A stretch of 45,510 nucleotides of DNA from Rhodopila globiformis (GTDB lineage: Bacteria > Pseudomonadota > Alphaproteobacteria > Acetobacterales > Acetobacteraceae), in contig NZ_NHRY01000216.1 in NCBI RefSeq assembly GCF_002937115.1, positions 37,700-83,209 of the forward strand, given 5' to 3'. Below the pieces are notes generated by a model. It worked only from the letters and a program-made list of their open reading frames with translations. It was not told the DNA's origin and searched no databases. Positions 32,075 through 40,819 of this stretch are shown here, piece after piece. How positions within the stretch are numbered: position 1 is the stretch's first letter; every line of letters begins with the position of its first letter. The position numbers and the translations under genes were made by a program.

Positions 32075-33524
32075 GCTGCTGCGTGCCGGAACGTTCCGGC
32101 TCTCGCTGATCTTCGCCGGCCTGTATCTGTTGTCCGGGCTGGCGCTGTTCGCCGTGATCACCTGGCGGACCACGCGCTTCGAAACCGCCCGCATCAGCGC
32201 GTTCATCGTCACCGAGGCGGACTCGATCGCGCAGGGATCGCCCGAGGAGGTGACCTGGGCCGTCCGCACGCAATTCTCCCACCGGCCCCGGGGCATCTAC
32301 CACAACACCATCCTGTCGGCGCTGTTCGCCGCCGACGGCCGGTTGATCGCCGGCAATCTCGGCGTCGTGCCCGGCGACCTGCCGGCCGATGGCGAGGCGC
32401 ATGCGATCGTGCGTCCTGTCGTCTCCGGCGCGGCAGACGACGATGCCATCATCGCCGTCGCCCGGCGCCTGCCCGATGGCCGCCTGCTGGTGCTTGGGCG
32501 CGGCGTCGGCGTTCTGGTCAGCCTGGAGAAGATCATCGCCGGCGCGCTGATCTTCGGCGCCATCCCGGTCATCGCCCTGGCCCTGGGCACCGGCTTCTGG
32601 ATCAGCCGGCGGGTGCAGCGCCGCGTCCGCGGCGTGACCCAGGCAATCGAGAGGGTCATGCAGGGCGCCGTCCACGAACGGCTGCCGGTCGCCGGAGACG
32701 CCGACGACCTGGACCAGGTCAGCGCCGGCGTGAACCGCATGCTGGCTGCGATCGAGCGGCTGCTGGGCGAGGTACAGGGGATCAGCAACGACATCGCGCA
32801 CGACCTGCGCAACCCGCTGGCGCGCGTCCGGACGATGCTGGAACGTGGCCGCAACAAAGCCGCGACGACCGAGGAAATGGGCGCGATCCTGGACCGCGCG
32901 ATCGCCGGCCTCGACCACGCCCAATCCATCATCACCGCGCTGCTGCGCATCGGCGAGATCGAAAGCGGCCGACGCCGCGCCGGGTTCCAGGTCGTGGACC
33001 TGACCGCGGTCGCCGAACTGGCCGCCGAACTCTACGCCCCGCTCGCCGAGGAAAACCGCATCGGCTTCACCTTCGCCGCGGACGACGGCGCCAGCATCCC
33101 GGTGTTCGGCGACCGCGAACTGCTGACCGAAGCGGTGGTCAACCTGCTGGACAACGCCATCAAGTACACGCCACCCGGCGGCGAGGTGCGGCTCGAGGTC
33201 GCCGTGACCGCAGCGGGACCGGTCGTGCGGGTGGTGGACAATGGCCCGGGCATTCCGGCGCAGGAACGCGCGAACGTGCTGACGCGGTTCTACCGGCTTG
33301 AGAAGTCGCGCGGGATCAAGGGCAACGGGCTGGGCCTGAGCATCGTGCTGGCCATCATCGAGCTGCATGGCTTCGGCATCAGCCTGGCGGACGCCCGGCC
33401 GGGCTGCGTGTTCGAGATCCGCTGCCGCACGCCGGCCGGGGTGGCACTTCATCCCGGTGCCAGATCAACCACCGTCCCGGGTCCGGCAGGCCGAACCGGC
33501 ACCCTTCTGGAAGCCGGGGTCTGA
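32061..33524 (+). CDS. HAMP-containing sensor histidine kinase
   Basis: A 487-residue membrane kinase. Transmembrane helices at about 13-34 and 159-180 enclose a periplasmic sensor of about 125 residues; HAMP about 181-235; HisKA with phosphorylated His247 in NDIAHDLRNPLARV; HATPase with the N-box NLLDNAIKY (361-369), G1 DNGPGIP (393-399) and G2 GNGLGLS (421-427). The start is GTG 32061, inside the end of the regulator gene. The C-terminal 30 residues are Pro/Gly-rich. The signal is unknown. The gene lies between two response regulators, only one of which has a normal acceptor site. Confidence 0.92.
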   Translation: MIRARLLRAGTFRLSLIFAGLYLLSGLALFAVITWRTTRFETARISAFIVTEADSIAQGSPEEVTWAVRTQFSHRPRGIYHNTILSALFAADGRLIAGNLGVVPGDLPADGEAHAIVRPVVSGAADDDAIIAVARRLPDGRLLVLGRGVGVLVSLEKIIAGALIFGAIPVIALALGTGFWISRRVQRRVRGVTQAIERVMQGAVHERLPVAGDADDLDQVSAGVNRMLAAIERLLGEVQGISNDIAHDLRNPLARVRTMLERGRNKAATTEEMGAILDRAIAGLDHAQSIITALLRIGEIESGRRRAGFQVVDLTAVAELAAELYAPLAEENRIGFTFAADDGASIPVFGDRELLTEAVVNLLDNAIKYTPPGGEVRLEVAVTAAGPVVRVVDNGPGIPAQERANVLTRFYRLEKSRGIKGNGLGLSIVLAIIELHGFGISLADARPGCVFEIRCRTPAGVALHPGARSTTVPGPAGRTGTLLEAGV

Positions 33525-33549
33525 CGGCCCGAACAGCTGGACATCGACG

Positions 33550-34380
33550 ATGCAACTTCTGGTCATTGACGCAGACAAGGAAATCGCTGCGGCCATCCGG
33601 CGCGGCCTGCATGACGCCGGCCACATCGTGGAGCTTGCCGACAACGGGCGCGACGGCCTGTTCATGGCCGCCAGTGACCGATTCGATGTCGTGATCCTGG
33701 AACGCGCGCTGCCCGGCGAGATCGATGGGCTGAAGCTGGTCATGACCTTGCGGTCGCACCAGAACCTGGTTCCCATCCTGATGCTGTCCATGCTGGCCTC
33801 GGTGACCGACCGGATCGAGGGGCTGGAGGCGGGATGCGACGACTATCTGCCCAAGCCGTTCGACATGACCGAACTGGCCGCCCGGGTCGAGGCCCTGAAG
33901 CGGCGCGATCACCGCGAGGCGCGCCCGAGCAAACTGGTGGTCGAGGACCTGGAACTGGACCTGCTGACGCGGGAGGTGCGGCGCGCCGGGTGCAGGATCG
34001 ACCTGCTGCCGCGGGAGTATCTGCTGCTGAACTACCTGATGCGCCATGCCGGCCAGGTGGTGACCCGCACCATGCTGCTGGAGAACGTCTGGAACTACAA
34101 TTTCTATCCGCAGACCAACGTGGTTGACATGCAGGTGTCCTGCCTGCGGCAGAAGGTGGACAAGCCGTTCCCGCGACCGCTGATCCATACCGTGCGGCGC
34201 GCCGGCTACATGATGGCGGCGGACCACCGCCGCGAGCCGGCCGCCGCCCCGCCACGGCGCCGCGCCGCGCCGACGAAGCCGGAATGGCCGGCGCCCCGGC
34301 CATCCCGCTCCGCGCCACGGACCGGGCCCGCCCGATGGAAGGACAGCAAATCCAGCGGTTCCGAACCGCAACCAGGGTGA
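33550..34380 (+). CDS. Atypical OmpR-family regulator with Glu at the acceptor site
   Basis: A 276-residue response regulator. The receiver domain has the acidic residues D7 and D9 and the K in YLPKPF, but the position of the phosphorylated Asp holds Glu (E51 in VVILERALPG). A winged-helix domain follows (about 130-225, PREYLLLNYLMRHAGQVVT, then HTVRRAGYMM). A Glu there can mimic phosphorylation, so the protein may be always active or switched by other means. After the DNA-binding domain comes a 50-residue Pro/Arg-rich tail absent from typical members, perhaps from a lost stop codon. It lies 25 bases after the kinase gene. Confidence 0.88.
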   Translation: MQLLVIDADKEIAAAIRRGLHDAGHIVELADNGRDGLFMAASDRFDVVILERALPGEIDGLKLVMTLRSHQNLVPILMLSMLASVTDRIEGLEAGCDDYLPKPFDMTELAARVEALKRRDHREARPSKLVVEDLELDLLTREVRRAGCRIDLLPREYLLLNYLMRHAGQVVTRTMLLENVWNYNFYPQTNVVDMQVSCLRQKVDKPFPRPLIHTVRRAGYMMAADHRREPAAAPPRRRAAPTKPEWPAPRPSRSAPRTGPARWKDSKSSGSEPQPG

Positions 34381-34624
34381 CGGAACGCCGGCGTCCCGAG
34401 CCGGGCGCGGCGTTCCGGTTTGGGACAGCGGCTTTCCGTTGCCGGCGGCCTGGCGTTCGTCACGTTTCGCAACCAGCCTCAGGGGCCGGACACCAGGCCG
34501 ATCGGCTGTTTCGGTGCCGGGGACCGTTGCCATGCCGGGTGACCGCGTGACGGGGCCAACCGGCATGGCAGGCGAAACCCGAGCCGGCGCGTTCCCGCCC
34601 GGGCAGGAACGCGCTCGCCTGCCG

Positions 34625-34936
34625 CTACTCCCAGTGCGCCGGACGCCAGACCCAGCGGCCCTCACGCGGCGCCCAGAACCAGCGGCCTTCCTCCCAATGG
34701 CCGTGGTGGTGCCAGGCCGGCACGTAGCGCCCGCCGATCCAGACGTAGCGGTAGCCGTCCCAGTGCCAGTGGCCGGGCTGCCAGACCATCGGCCCGCCGG
34801 GCGGCGGCGGCACCACCTCGGCGCGGGGCGGCGGGATCGGCGCGTAGCCGGGCGGCGGCGGAGGCTGCGCCCGGGCGCTTCCCAGCCCGATCAGAAATAC
34901 CGTTGCCCCAATCAGCAGCCAACGCATCGATAACAC
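34625..34936 (-). CDS. Secreted WxxGxW/YxWGxW repeat protein
   Basis: A 103-residue exported protein. A signal peptide (about 1-23, cleaving after ARA) is followed by a Pro-rich linker and a series of short repeats around W-x-x-G-x-W (WQPGHWHWDGYRYVW, then RYVPAWHHHGHWEEGRWFW, then WRPAHWE). Such proteins are common in proteobacterial genomes, probably at the cell envelope, with no known role. Rich in Trp, His and Tyr, so metal or polymer binding is conceivable. It is convergent with the atypical regulator gene and downstream of ilvD. Confidence 0.82.
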   Translation of the reverse strand: MLSMRWLLIGATVFLIGLGSARAQPPPPPGYAPIPPPRAEVVPPPPGGPMVWQPGHWHWDGYRYVWIGGRYVPAWHHHGHWEEGRWFWAPREGRWVWRPAHWE

Positions 34937-35013
34937 TCCCTTGCCGGACGATCCGGTCTATGACACCGGCGCCTGTAGCCCAAAGTGCCGAAACGTAACA
35001 GGCACCAGATGGC

Positions 35014-36684
35014 TCAGATATCGGCGTAACAATGGGTCTCGGCGTCGGTGCCGGGATGCGTCACCGCGCCCAGGTGCGCCGGGCCGACCAACTGGGCGTA
35101 TTTCCAGATGGCGCCGCTGTTGTAGTCGGTCTTGCGCGGCGTCCAGGCCGCCTTGCGCGCCGCCAGTTCGGCGGGGGGCACCAGCAGGTCGATCGTGCCT
35201 TTCCCGGCGTCGATCACGATCCGGTCGCCGTTCTTCACCAGGGCGAGAGGCCCGCCTACCGCCGCCTCCGGCCCGACATGGCCGACGCAGAAGCAGCGGG
35301 TGGCGCCGGAGAAGCGGCCGTCGGTGATCAGGGCCACCTGCTCGCCCATGCCCTGGCCGTAGATCGCGCTGGTGGTGGACAGCATCTCGCGCATGCCGGG
35401 GCCGCCTTTCAGGCCTTCATAGCGGATGATGATGACGTCGCCGGCCTTGCAGGCGCGGGTGTCGACCGCGGCGGAGGCTTCCTCTTCCGAGTCGAAGCAC
35501 AAAGCCGAGCCCTCGAACCGCTGGTGTTTCAGCCCGGCGACTTTCACGATCGCGCCGTCCGGGGCCAGGCTGCCCTTCAGGCCGACTACCCCGCCGGTGG
35601 GCGACACCGGGTGGATCACGTCCTGGTCTGCTGGGAACGCCACATCCCTGTGGTTCTCGGCCAGCGTCTTGCCGGTGACCGTCAGGCAGTCGCCGTGCAG
35701 CAGCCCGCCGTCGAGCAGCGCCTTGATGATCACCGGGATGCCGCCGGCGTTGTGCACGTCCGGCGCGACATATCTGCCGCCCGGCTTGAGATCGGTGATG
35801 TACGGCGTGCGCCGCATGATCGCCGCCACGTCGTCGAGCGTGAAGCGGATGCCGGCCTCGTGCGCGATCGCCGGCAAGTGCGGCGCGCCGTTGGTCGAGC
35901 CGCCGGTGGCGCCAACGATGACTGCCGCATTTTCCAGCGCCTTGCGGGTGACGATGTCGCGCGGGCGGATGGTGCGTTGCAGGAGCTGCATCACCGCCCG
36001 GGCGGACTCGACGGCGTAACGGTCTCGGTCCTCGTACGGCGCGGGCGCGCCGGCGGAGCCGGGCAGGGCGGGGCCGATGGCTTCCGACACCATCGCCATG
36101 GTGTTGGCGGTGAACTGCCCGCCGCAGGCGCCGGCCGAGGGGGCAGGCGACGCATTCCAGCTCGTGCAGGTCCTCGTCCGACAGGGTGCCGGCGGCGTGG
36201 CGGCCGACCGCCTCGAACAGGCCCAGCACGGTGACGTCGCGGCCCTTGTAGGTGCCGGGCAGGATCGAGCCGCCATACATGAATACGCTGGGGATATTCA
36301 GCCGCAGCATCGCCATCATCATCCCCGGCAGCGACTTGTCGCAGCCGGCGAGGCCCACCAGCGCGTCGTAGCAGTGGCCGCGGGCGGTGAGCTCGACGCT
36401 GTCGGCGATCGGGTCGCGGGAGACGAGCGAGGACTTCGTGCCCTGGTGGCCCATGGCTATGCCGTCGATGACGGTGATGGTGGTGAATTCCCGAGGTGTG
36501 CCGCCGGTCTCGGCGACGCCCTTCTTGACCGACTGCGCCTGGCGGTTGAGCGCGATGTTGCAGGGGGCGGCCTCGTTCCAGCAGGTGGCGACGCCGACGA
36601 AGGGTTGGTTGATCTCGTCCTGGGTCAGGCCCATGGCGTAGTAGTAGCTGCGATGGGGGCGCGGGTGGCCATGCCGCCAATCAT
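35014..36684 (-). pseudogene. ilvD: Dihydroxy-acid dehydratase, two opposite frameshifts
   Basis: IlvD dehydrates dihydroxy acids in valine/isoleucine synthesis using an Fe-S cluster. The cluster cysteines are all encoded ([20 protein letters not shown]) but in different frames. Reading from ATG 36684 (which overlaps the yihY stop by four bases) gives MIGGMATRAP, then the frame is lost in a run of five G on the plus strand (36655-36659), where one more base would continue as HRSYYYAMGL. At 36139-36143 another five-G run has one base too many; past it the normal frame resumes ([10 protein letters not shown]) to the stop at 35014. The total is an exact 557 codons. Either a real pseudogene or two homopolymer sequencing errors. 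Confidence 0.8.
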
Positions 36685-37574
36685 GATGCGGGTTCCCGCG
36701 CGCTGGCGGCCTGGCCGATGCGCTTGCCCCGGTGCGCTGCGAAGACCTTGGTGAATTCGGCGCCGAGCAGGAAGATCTGCGCGGAATAGTACAGCCAGAT
36801 CAGCAACACGATGACCGAGGCCGCCGCGCCATAGCTGGTCACGATGGCGCTGCTGCCGATGTAAAGACCAATCAGGTACTTGCCGATGGTGAACAGCAGG
36901 GCCGTTACGACGGCGCCGATGCGGACATCATGCCAGCTGATGTCGCAATCCGGCAGAACCTTGTAGATGGCGGCGAACATGACGGCGATCAGGCCGAACG
37001 ACACCGCCATATAGGCGATCCGCAGCAGCGCGTGGCCAAACGGGATCACCGTATCGATGGTGTTGCCGACGGCCGTCAACACCGCGCTGATGATCAGGGA
37101 CACCAGCAGCAGGAAGCCCAGGGTGGCAACCAGGCCAAGGCTGGCCGCACGCGCCTTGATCATGCGGGTTACGGTGTCGCCCTTCGGCTGCGCGCGCCAG
37201 ATCACGTTCAGCGCCGTCTGCATCTCGACGAACACGCCCGAGGCGGTCACGATCAGGGCAACGAGCCCGATCGCGCCCGCGAGAATGCCTGAGGAAAAAT
37301 TCGCCGCGCCCTTCAGCGCCGACTCGATCAGTTCGGCGCTTTGCCGCCCGATCAGCCCGGTCAACTGATGCACGATCGCGCCCTGTGCGGCATCCCTGCC
37401 GAACGCCAGTCCCGCGATCGCCACCACGATCACCAGGATCGGCCCGAGCGACGTGACCGTGTAATAGGAAATGGCCGCGCCGCGCGTCAGGTCTTCGTCC
37501 TCGACATACGCATAGATCGTGTCGCGCAGAATCGTATAGACCCGGTTCTTGCCGAGGCTATCCATCACCGTCAT
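36681..37574 (-). CDS. YihY/BrkB-family inner-membrane protein
   Basis: A 297-residue protein with about six membrane helices, of the YihY/virulence factor BrkB family. Diagnostic segments are DEDLTRGAAISYYTVTSLGP at the N-terminus, the TASGVFVEMQTALNVIW region, PDCDISWHDVRIGAVVTALL and SYGAAASVIVLLIWLYYSAQ near the C-terminus. Function is unsettled (suspected transport or envelope role; early BN-RNase naming was withdrawn). It overlaps a small secreted-peptide gene upstream by four bases and the ilvD start downstream by four, so the three are translated in a chain. Confidence 0.92.
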   Translation of the reverse strand: MTVMDSLGKNRVYTILRDTIYAYVEDEDLTRGAAISYYTVTSLGPILVIVVAIAGLAFGRDAAQGAIVHQLTGLIGRQSAELIESALKGAANFSSGILAGAIGLVALIVTASGVFVEMQTALNVIWRAQPKGDTVTRMIKARAASLGLVATLGFLLLVSLIISAVLTAVGNTIDTVIPFGHALLRIAYMAVSFGLIAVMFAAIYKVLPDCDISWHDVRIGAVVTALLFTIGKYLIGLYIGSSAIVTSYGAAASVIVLLIWLYYSAQIFLLGAEFTKVFAAHRGKRIGQAASAREPAS

Positions 37575-37777
37575 TGGCTGGCCCCGTTATGGATGACAGG
37601 CAGATCGACCGTGCCGGCCCGATGCGCTCCTGATGCCGCTGCGCTGGACAGGCTGTCCCGGTTCCGCCTCGGCAGGTCCGTCTCGGGGACAAATTCCTGG
37701 TCGCCTGATGTGGCGACTGCGGGCGTGGCGACGATCGCGGATGTCGCCATTAACGATCCGACACAAAAATTGCGCAC
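37571..37777 (-). CDS. Small secreted protein translationally coupled to yihY
   Basis: A 68-residue ORF starting at GTG 37777, with a strong ACCGGAGGT ribosome binding site five bases upstream and an ATGA overlap with the yihY start. A signal peptide is clear (MRNFCVGSLMATSAIVATP, then AVA cleavage site). The mature peptide of about 45 residues is hydrophilic (GDQEFVPETDLPRRNRD). No family recognised. The ORF remains open to 38020, but that upstream part lacks a signal and a ribosome binding site. Confidence 0.62.
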   Translation of the reverse strand: MRNFCVGSLMATSAIVATPAVATSGDQEFVPETDLPRRNRDSLSSAAASGAHRAGTVDLPVIHNGASQ

Positions 37778-38045
37778 GCCGACCTCCGGTGAGCCTGCGG
37801 TGAACGACGTGGAACGACACGCGGTTGCCTGCGCGCGGGACGACGTGACTGTGTTGCCGTCATCTGGCCGCCGATAGCCGAAGACACGCGTTCGGCCGGT
37901 CAGGCGTGCCGCGGTGACACCAACCGGCATGAAGGTGGGCCCTTGGGAGGATGGAACGCCGGCTGGTGTCCCGTCGATTCTGCGCACATGCCAATCGGCG
38001 CCAGCGCCGCGTGGTATCATTGGGTTCCGGCGTCAACGAACCTTG

Positions 38046-38447
38046 TCAGCCAGGCGCGTATCCATACCGATATTGCGGTGCATAATAGACCGGCGGCGGA
38101 TAATATCCGGGCGGAGCGTAGTAAGCGGGCGGCGGGTAGTAATAGACCGGCGGCGGTGGATAGTAGAACGGAGGCCCGTAAAATCCGAACCCCGGCCCCC
38201 AGCCGCCGTAGCCGCGCCAGCCTCCGCCGTACCAGCCGCCGCCGCGCCAGCCGCCGCCACGCCAGCCTCCGCCGTGCCAGCCTCCGCCGTGCCAGCCTCC
38301 GCCGTGCCAGCCTCCGCCGTGCCAGCCTCCGCCGTGCCAGCCGCCCCCGCCACCGTGCCATGCTGCCTGGGCACTGGCGATGGACAGAGGCAGGGCCAAA
38401 ACGACAACCGTCAATCGACAGGCGGTCAACCTGCGGAACGTGGTCAT
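38046..38447 (-). CDS. Gly/Trp/His-repeat secreted protein
   Basis: A 133-residue exported protein: signal peptide about 1-29 (TVVVLALPLSIASAQA), then a run of GGGWH and GGGWR/Y pentapeptides encoded by a 15-base DNA repeat, then a Tyr/Pro-rich tail with repeated PPPVYYYPPPAYYAPPG-like motifs. Likely envelope or extracellular. Role unknown; the His/Trp and Tyr/Pro composition suggests metal binding, adhesion or self-assembly, which is speculative. ATG 38447 chosen; a TTG start six codons upstream is possible. A similar-looking WxxGxW protein lies 3 kb away. Confidence 0.78.
   Translation of the reverse strand: MTTFRRLTACRLTVVVLALPLSIASAQAAWHGGGGGWHGGGWHGGGWHGGGWHGGGWHGGGWRGGGWRGGGWYGGGWRGYGGWGPGFGFYGPPFYYPPPPVYYYPPPAYYAPPGYYPPPVYYAPQYRYGYAPG
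38266..38340. repeat. Five perfect 15-bp tandem repeats
   Basis: The unit CCTCCGCCGTGCCAG occurs five times without a mismatch, with imperfect units on both sides (about 38216-38265 and 38341-38358). It encodes the GGGWH pentapeptides on the minus strand. Copy number could vary in frame. Confidence 0.92.
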
Positions 38448-38649
38448 GGCGTGCACTCCCGGCAACCGGCGTGAAGCCTGAGCCGTATCATATTAACCTA
38501 CGTGGTGTCGCCGGCTACCGCCTTGATACAGATCATGGCGAGGTGATCTTCGGCAAGTCGGCCATCATCATCCCACGCAGCCGGGCGGGGGAAGTCCATC
38601 GCTGTGGCGGAGCACCGGGCCGCCGGGTCCGGCTCGCCGGCTCGCAAGC

Positions 38650-39051
38650 TTATTGCCGCGCGCGGTCAGGGCCGGATCCAGGCGGCGAGTCGGGCGGGAC
38701 AGCCGGTTTCGCCTGCCGCTTCCGCGGTGGCGTGGCGGCCGGGCCCGGCGCCGCCGGCCGTTTACCGGGCGCTGATGCGCGATCGGTCGCTGTGGTGTCG
38801 GGCGCCTCGCCCGTCTCACGGCTGGCCCGTCGCTTGCCGGGTTTCGATGCAGCGGCGCGGGCAGGAACGGAACCGCGCGGAGGCGTCCGGCGGTGCGCCA
38901 GCTCGGACCATGTCATCAGGCCGGCCAGCAGCAAGGCGTAACCGCCGCCGATCAGCACAGGACTGAAGGGCAGGACGAGAAGGCCGTAGCCGATGCCGCC
39001 AACCACGAGGATGGCGGCCAGATTGCGCAGGAACACAGTAAGAACGGTCAT
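38650..39051 (-). CDS. Small two-helix membrane protein with basic tail
   Basis: A 133-residue ORF. Residues about 5-50 form two membrane helices (LAAILVVGGIGYGLLVLPF and LIGGGYALLLAGLMTW). The rest is a long Pro/Ala/Arg/Lys-rich hydrophilic tail, likely cytosolic and disordered. No ribosome binding site is clear before ATG 39051 and no family is recognised, so it is a moderate-confidence gene. The coding-like membrane portion argues against a chance ORF. Confidence 0.5.
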   Translation of the reverse strand: MTVLTVFLRNLAAILVVGGIGYGLLVLPFSPVLIGGGYALLLAGLMTWSELAHRRTPPRGSVPARAAASKPGKRRASRETGEAPDTTATDRASAPGKRPAAPGPAATPPRKRQAKPAVPPDSPPGSGPDRARQ

Positions 39052-39542
39052 GTCGCAAGGAAGCCGATGACGGCCGGGTCCGCCGATTCAATTCTGCCCG
39101 ATGTGGGAGAACACAAGCGGGAACGCCAACCTGTGCCATGCCGGTTCCGCAGGCGCAAGAACCGGCCAGCGCGGGCTGCGAGGCGCCGGTCAGCCGCGTC
39201 GGATCGGATGCATCGCCAGCCCGGTCGCGGCCGCATGCCTGCCACGTCGCCGATGGCCTGCCGCGGGAACCAGGGATCATGGTTGGAAGCACCGGCCGGA
39301 TACGGCTATCGTTTGGCTTGACGCCACGTCGGCTTCGTCCGGCAAATGCCGCACCTGAATATTCCAAACCGCAATATTCCTGCAAGGGACAGGAAGAAGC
39401 CGGCGTCCAGTAAAGCGAAGTATTGCAGGTTGCCGTGCATCCCGTATATGCTGCTGTGCAGCATCAATGTGTTGTGTGGGCGACAACTGGCCGCGCCGCA
39501 CCGTGTTGGAAAGGCATCTCGCACAAGCCATTGGAGTGCGCC
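39052..39542. other. Divergent intergenic region before DUF892 gene
   Basis: No supported gene. The right part is less GC-rich and has a repeated AATATTCC word (about 39358-39379) and TATTGCAGG (about 39421-39429), possible promoter or operator elements for the DUF892 gene. Large minus-strand ORFs at 39277-40011 are antisense shadows. Confidence 0.5.
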
Positions 39543-40064
39543 ATGTCCGCCGCCGTCCCAGGCAAAGCCAGGGATATCTATATCGTCGGCCTGCGAAACC
39601 AGCATGCCGTCGAGAACCAGGCCATCGAGCTTCTCGAACGCCAGATCGGCCGCCTGAAGAACTACCCCGAAATGGAGGCCCGGATGCGCCAGCACGTCGA
39701 GGAAAGCCGCGCGCAGGCCCGCCGGCTGGAAGATCTTCTGGCCCGGCACGACACCAGCCACTCCGGGCTGAAAGACACGATGATGTCGCTGGTGGGCAAC
39801 CTGGCGGCCCTCGGACACACCCCCGCGCCGGATGAGGTGCTGAAGAACACCATGGCCAATTTCGCCTTCGAGCACTATGAAATCGCCAGCTACAAGTCGC
39901 TGCTGACGCTGGCGGACCTGGCCGGCGAGGGCGGGGCGCGCGCCGCGCTGCAAACCTCGCTGCGCGAGGAAGAGCAGATGGCCGCCTGGATCGCCGAACA
40001 CATCGGCCCAACGGTGCGTCGTTACGTCGAGCGATCAGCCTCCGGCCAGACCGCCGGCGTTTAG
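39543..40064 (+). CDS. DUF892 (YciF-type) ferritin-like protein
   Basis: A 173-residue four-helix-bundle protein of the DUF892/YciE-YciF family. Family pattern: an N-terminal segment DIYIVGLRNQHAVENQAIELLE, then long amphipathic helices with regularly placed Glu and His residues (EMEARMRQHVEESRAQ; FAFEHYEIASYKSL; EEEQMAAWIAEHIGPTVRRY) that would form a di-metal site. Related proteins are induced under stress. Start ATG 39543 gives the family N-terminus; a weak GGAG precedes it. Monocistronic. Confidence 0.85.
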   Translation: MSAAVPGKARDIYIVGLRNQHAVENQAIELLERQIGRLKNYPEMEARMRQHVEESRAQARRLEDLLARHDTSHSGLKDTMMSLVGNLAALGHTPAPDEVLKNTMANFAFEHYEIASYKSLLTLADLAGEGGARAALQTSLREEEQMAAWIAEHIGPTVRRYVERSASGQTAGV

Positions 40065-40153
40065 CGGGAGCCGATGCTGGCGGCGCGGCCGGCGCTGGAT
40101 GCGCCGTCTCGTCACTTTACCAGACCGTTCCGAATCCGCTCCAGGCGCGCCCG

Positions 40154-40819
40154 TCAGGCTTTGATGACACGGCACTTGCCGCTGTGGAACTCGAACCCGG
40201 TGTGCGGCACCTGCGCCAGGAAGTCATTGACGGCACGGAACACGTCCGGCCAGCCGGTGCCGTTTTCGTTATAGTCGTCACCGATGAACACGCCTCCCTG
40301 GCGCAGCACGGGCCACCACTGGATCAGGTCCATCATAACCGCTGCGTAATCATGCCCGCCGTCGATGTGGATCATGTCGGCGGAAATGCCGAAGGCGGAG
40401 ATCACGTTGCGCGCGTTGACCGAGTCGAGCGGCAGGGGAACGACGAAATCCTGCACGCCATGATGGATGACATTGGCCGCGAATTTCTCGAACAGGTGCG
40501 GGTAGCCATTCACGAAGCACAACTCTTCATGCCAGTGCGGCTGCACCCAGTGGTCCCATGAGCCGAGCCAGGTATCCACCGCGATCACGGCGCCGTCGAT
40601 GCCGAGATCCTTCAGCCTGTGCGCCATCGTCAGTGTCGATCCGCCCTTCCAGACGCCGACCTCGATCACCACCCGCGGCCGTATCGCCTCGATCGTGCTG
40701 CCGAGGAACGGGTGCTGCGACTGCCAGCCCTGCGAGTCCTCGGCGATCAGCCGAATGGGAAACCCGGCCAGGGGATTGGCGCCTTTCCAGAGCTTTTGGC
40801 GAAGCTCGTCGATCATCAT
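40154..40819 (-). CDS. Class I SAM-dependent methyltransferase
   Basis: A 221-residue methyltransferase of the Methyltransf_24/CmcI-like group. The SAM-binding glycine motif is VVIEVGVWKGGSTLTMAHRL; after it come AVDTWLGSWDHWVQP, a Trp-rich acceptor loop, and MIHIDGGHDYAAVMMDL, where an Asp would bind SAM or a metal. Homologues methylate small molecules or glycans; the substrate here is unknown. Two adjacent ATGs (40814-40819) form the start; the ORF is open to 41074 but that part is not family-like. A GAGGGGC element may be the ribosome binding site. Confidence 0.8.
   Translation of the reverse strand: MMIDELRQKLWKGANPLAGFPIRLIAEDSQGWQSQHPFLGSTIEAIRPRVVIEVGVWKGGSTLTMAHRLKDLGIDGAVIAVDTWLGSWDHWVQPHWHEELCFVNGYPHLFEKFAANVIHHGVQDFVVPLPLDSVNARNVISAFGISADMIHIDGGHDYAAVMMDLIQWWPVLRQGGVFIGDDYNENGTGWPDVFRAVNDFLAQVPHTGFEFHSGKCRVIKA

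Noticed and set aside
36139-36143. Programmed ribosomal frameshift in ilvD
   Set aside because: There is no slippery heptamer with a downstream structure typical of programmed shifts, and a second compensating indel exists; sequencing error or pseudogenisation is simpler.
37943-38941. 332-codon plus-strand ORF with (SRRA)n-like repeats
   Set aside because: It is antisense to the GGGWH-repeat protein and to the small membrane protein; the Arg/Ser repeats are the complement of the 15-bp array.
39277-40011. Minus-strand ORFs of 231-244 codons opposite the DUF892 gene
   Set aside because: The plus-strand DUF892 reading has clear family helices; the minus strand does not look like a protein.
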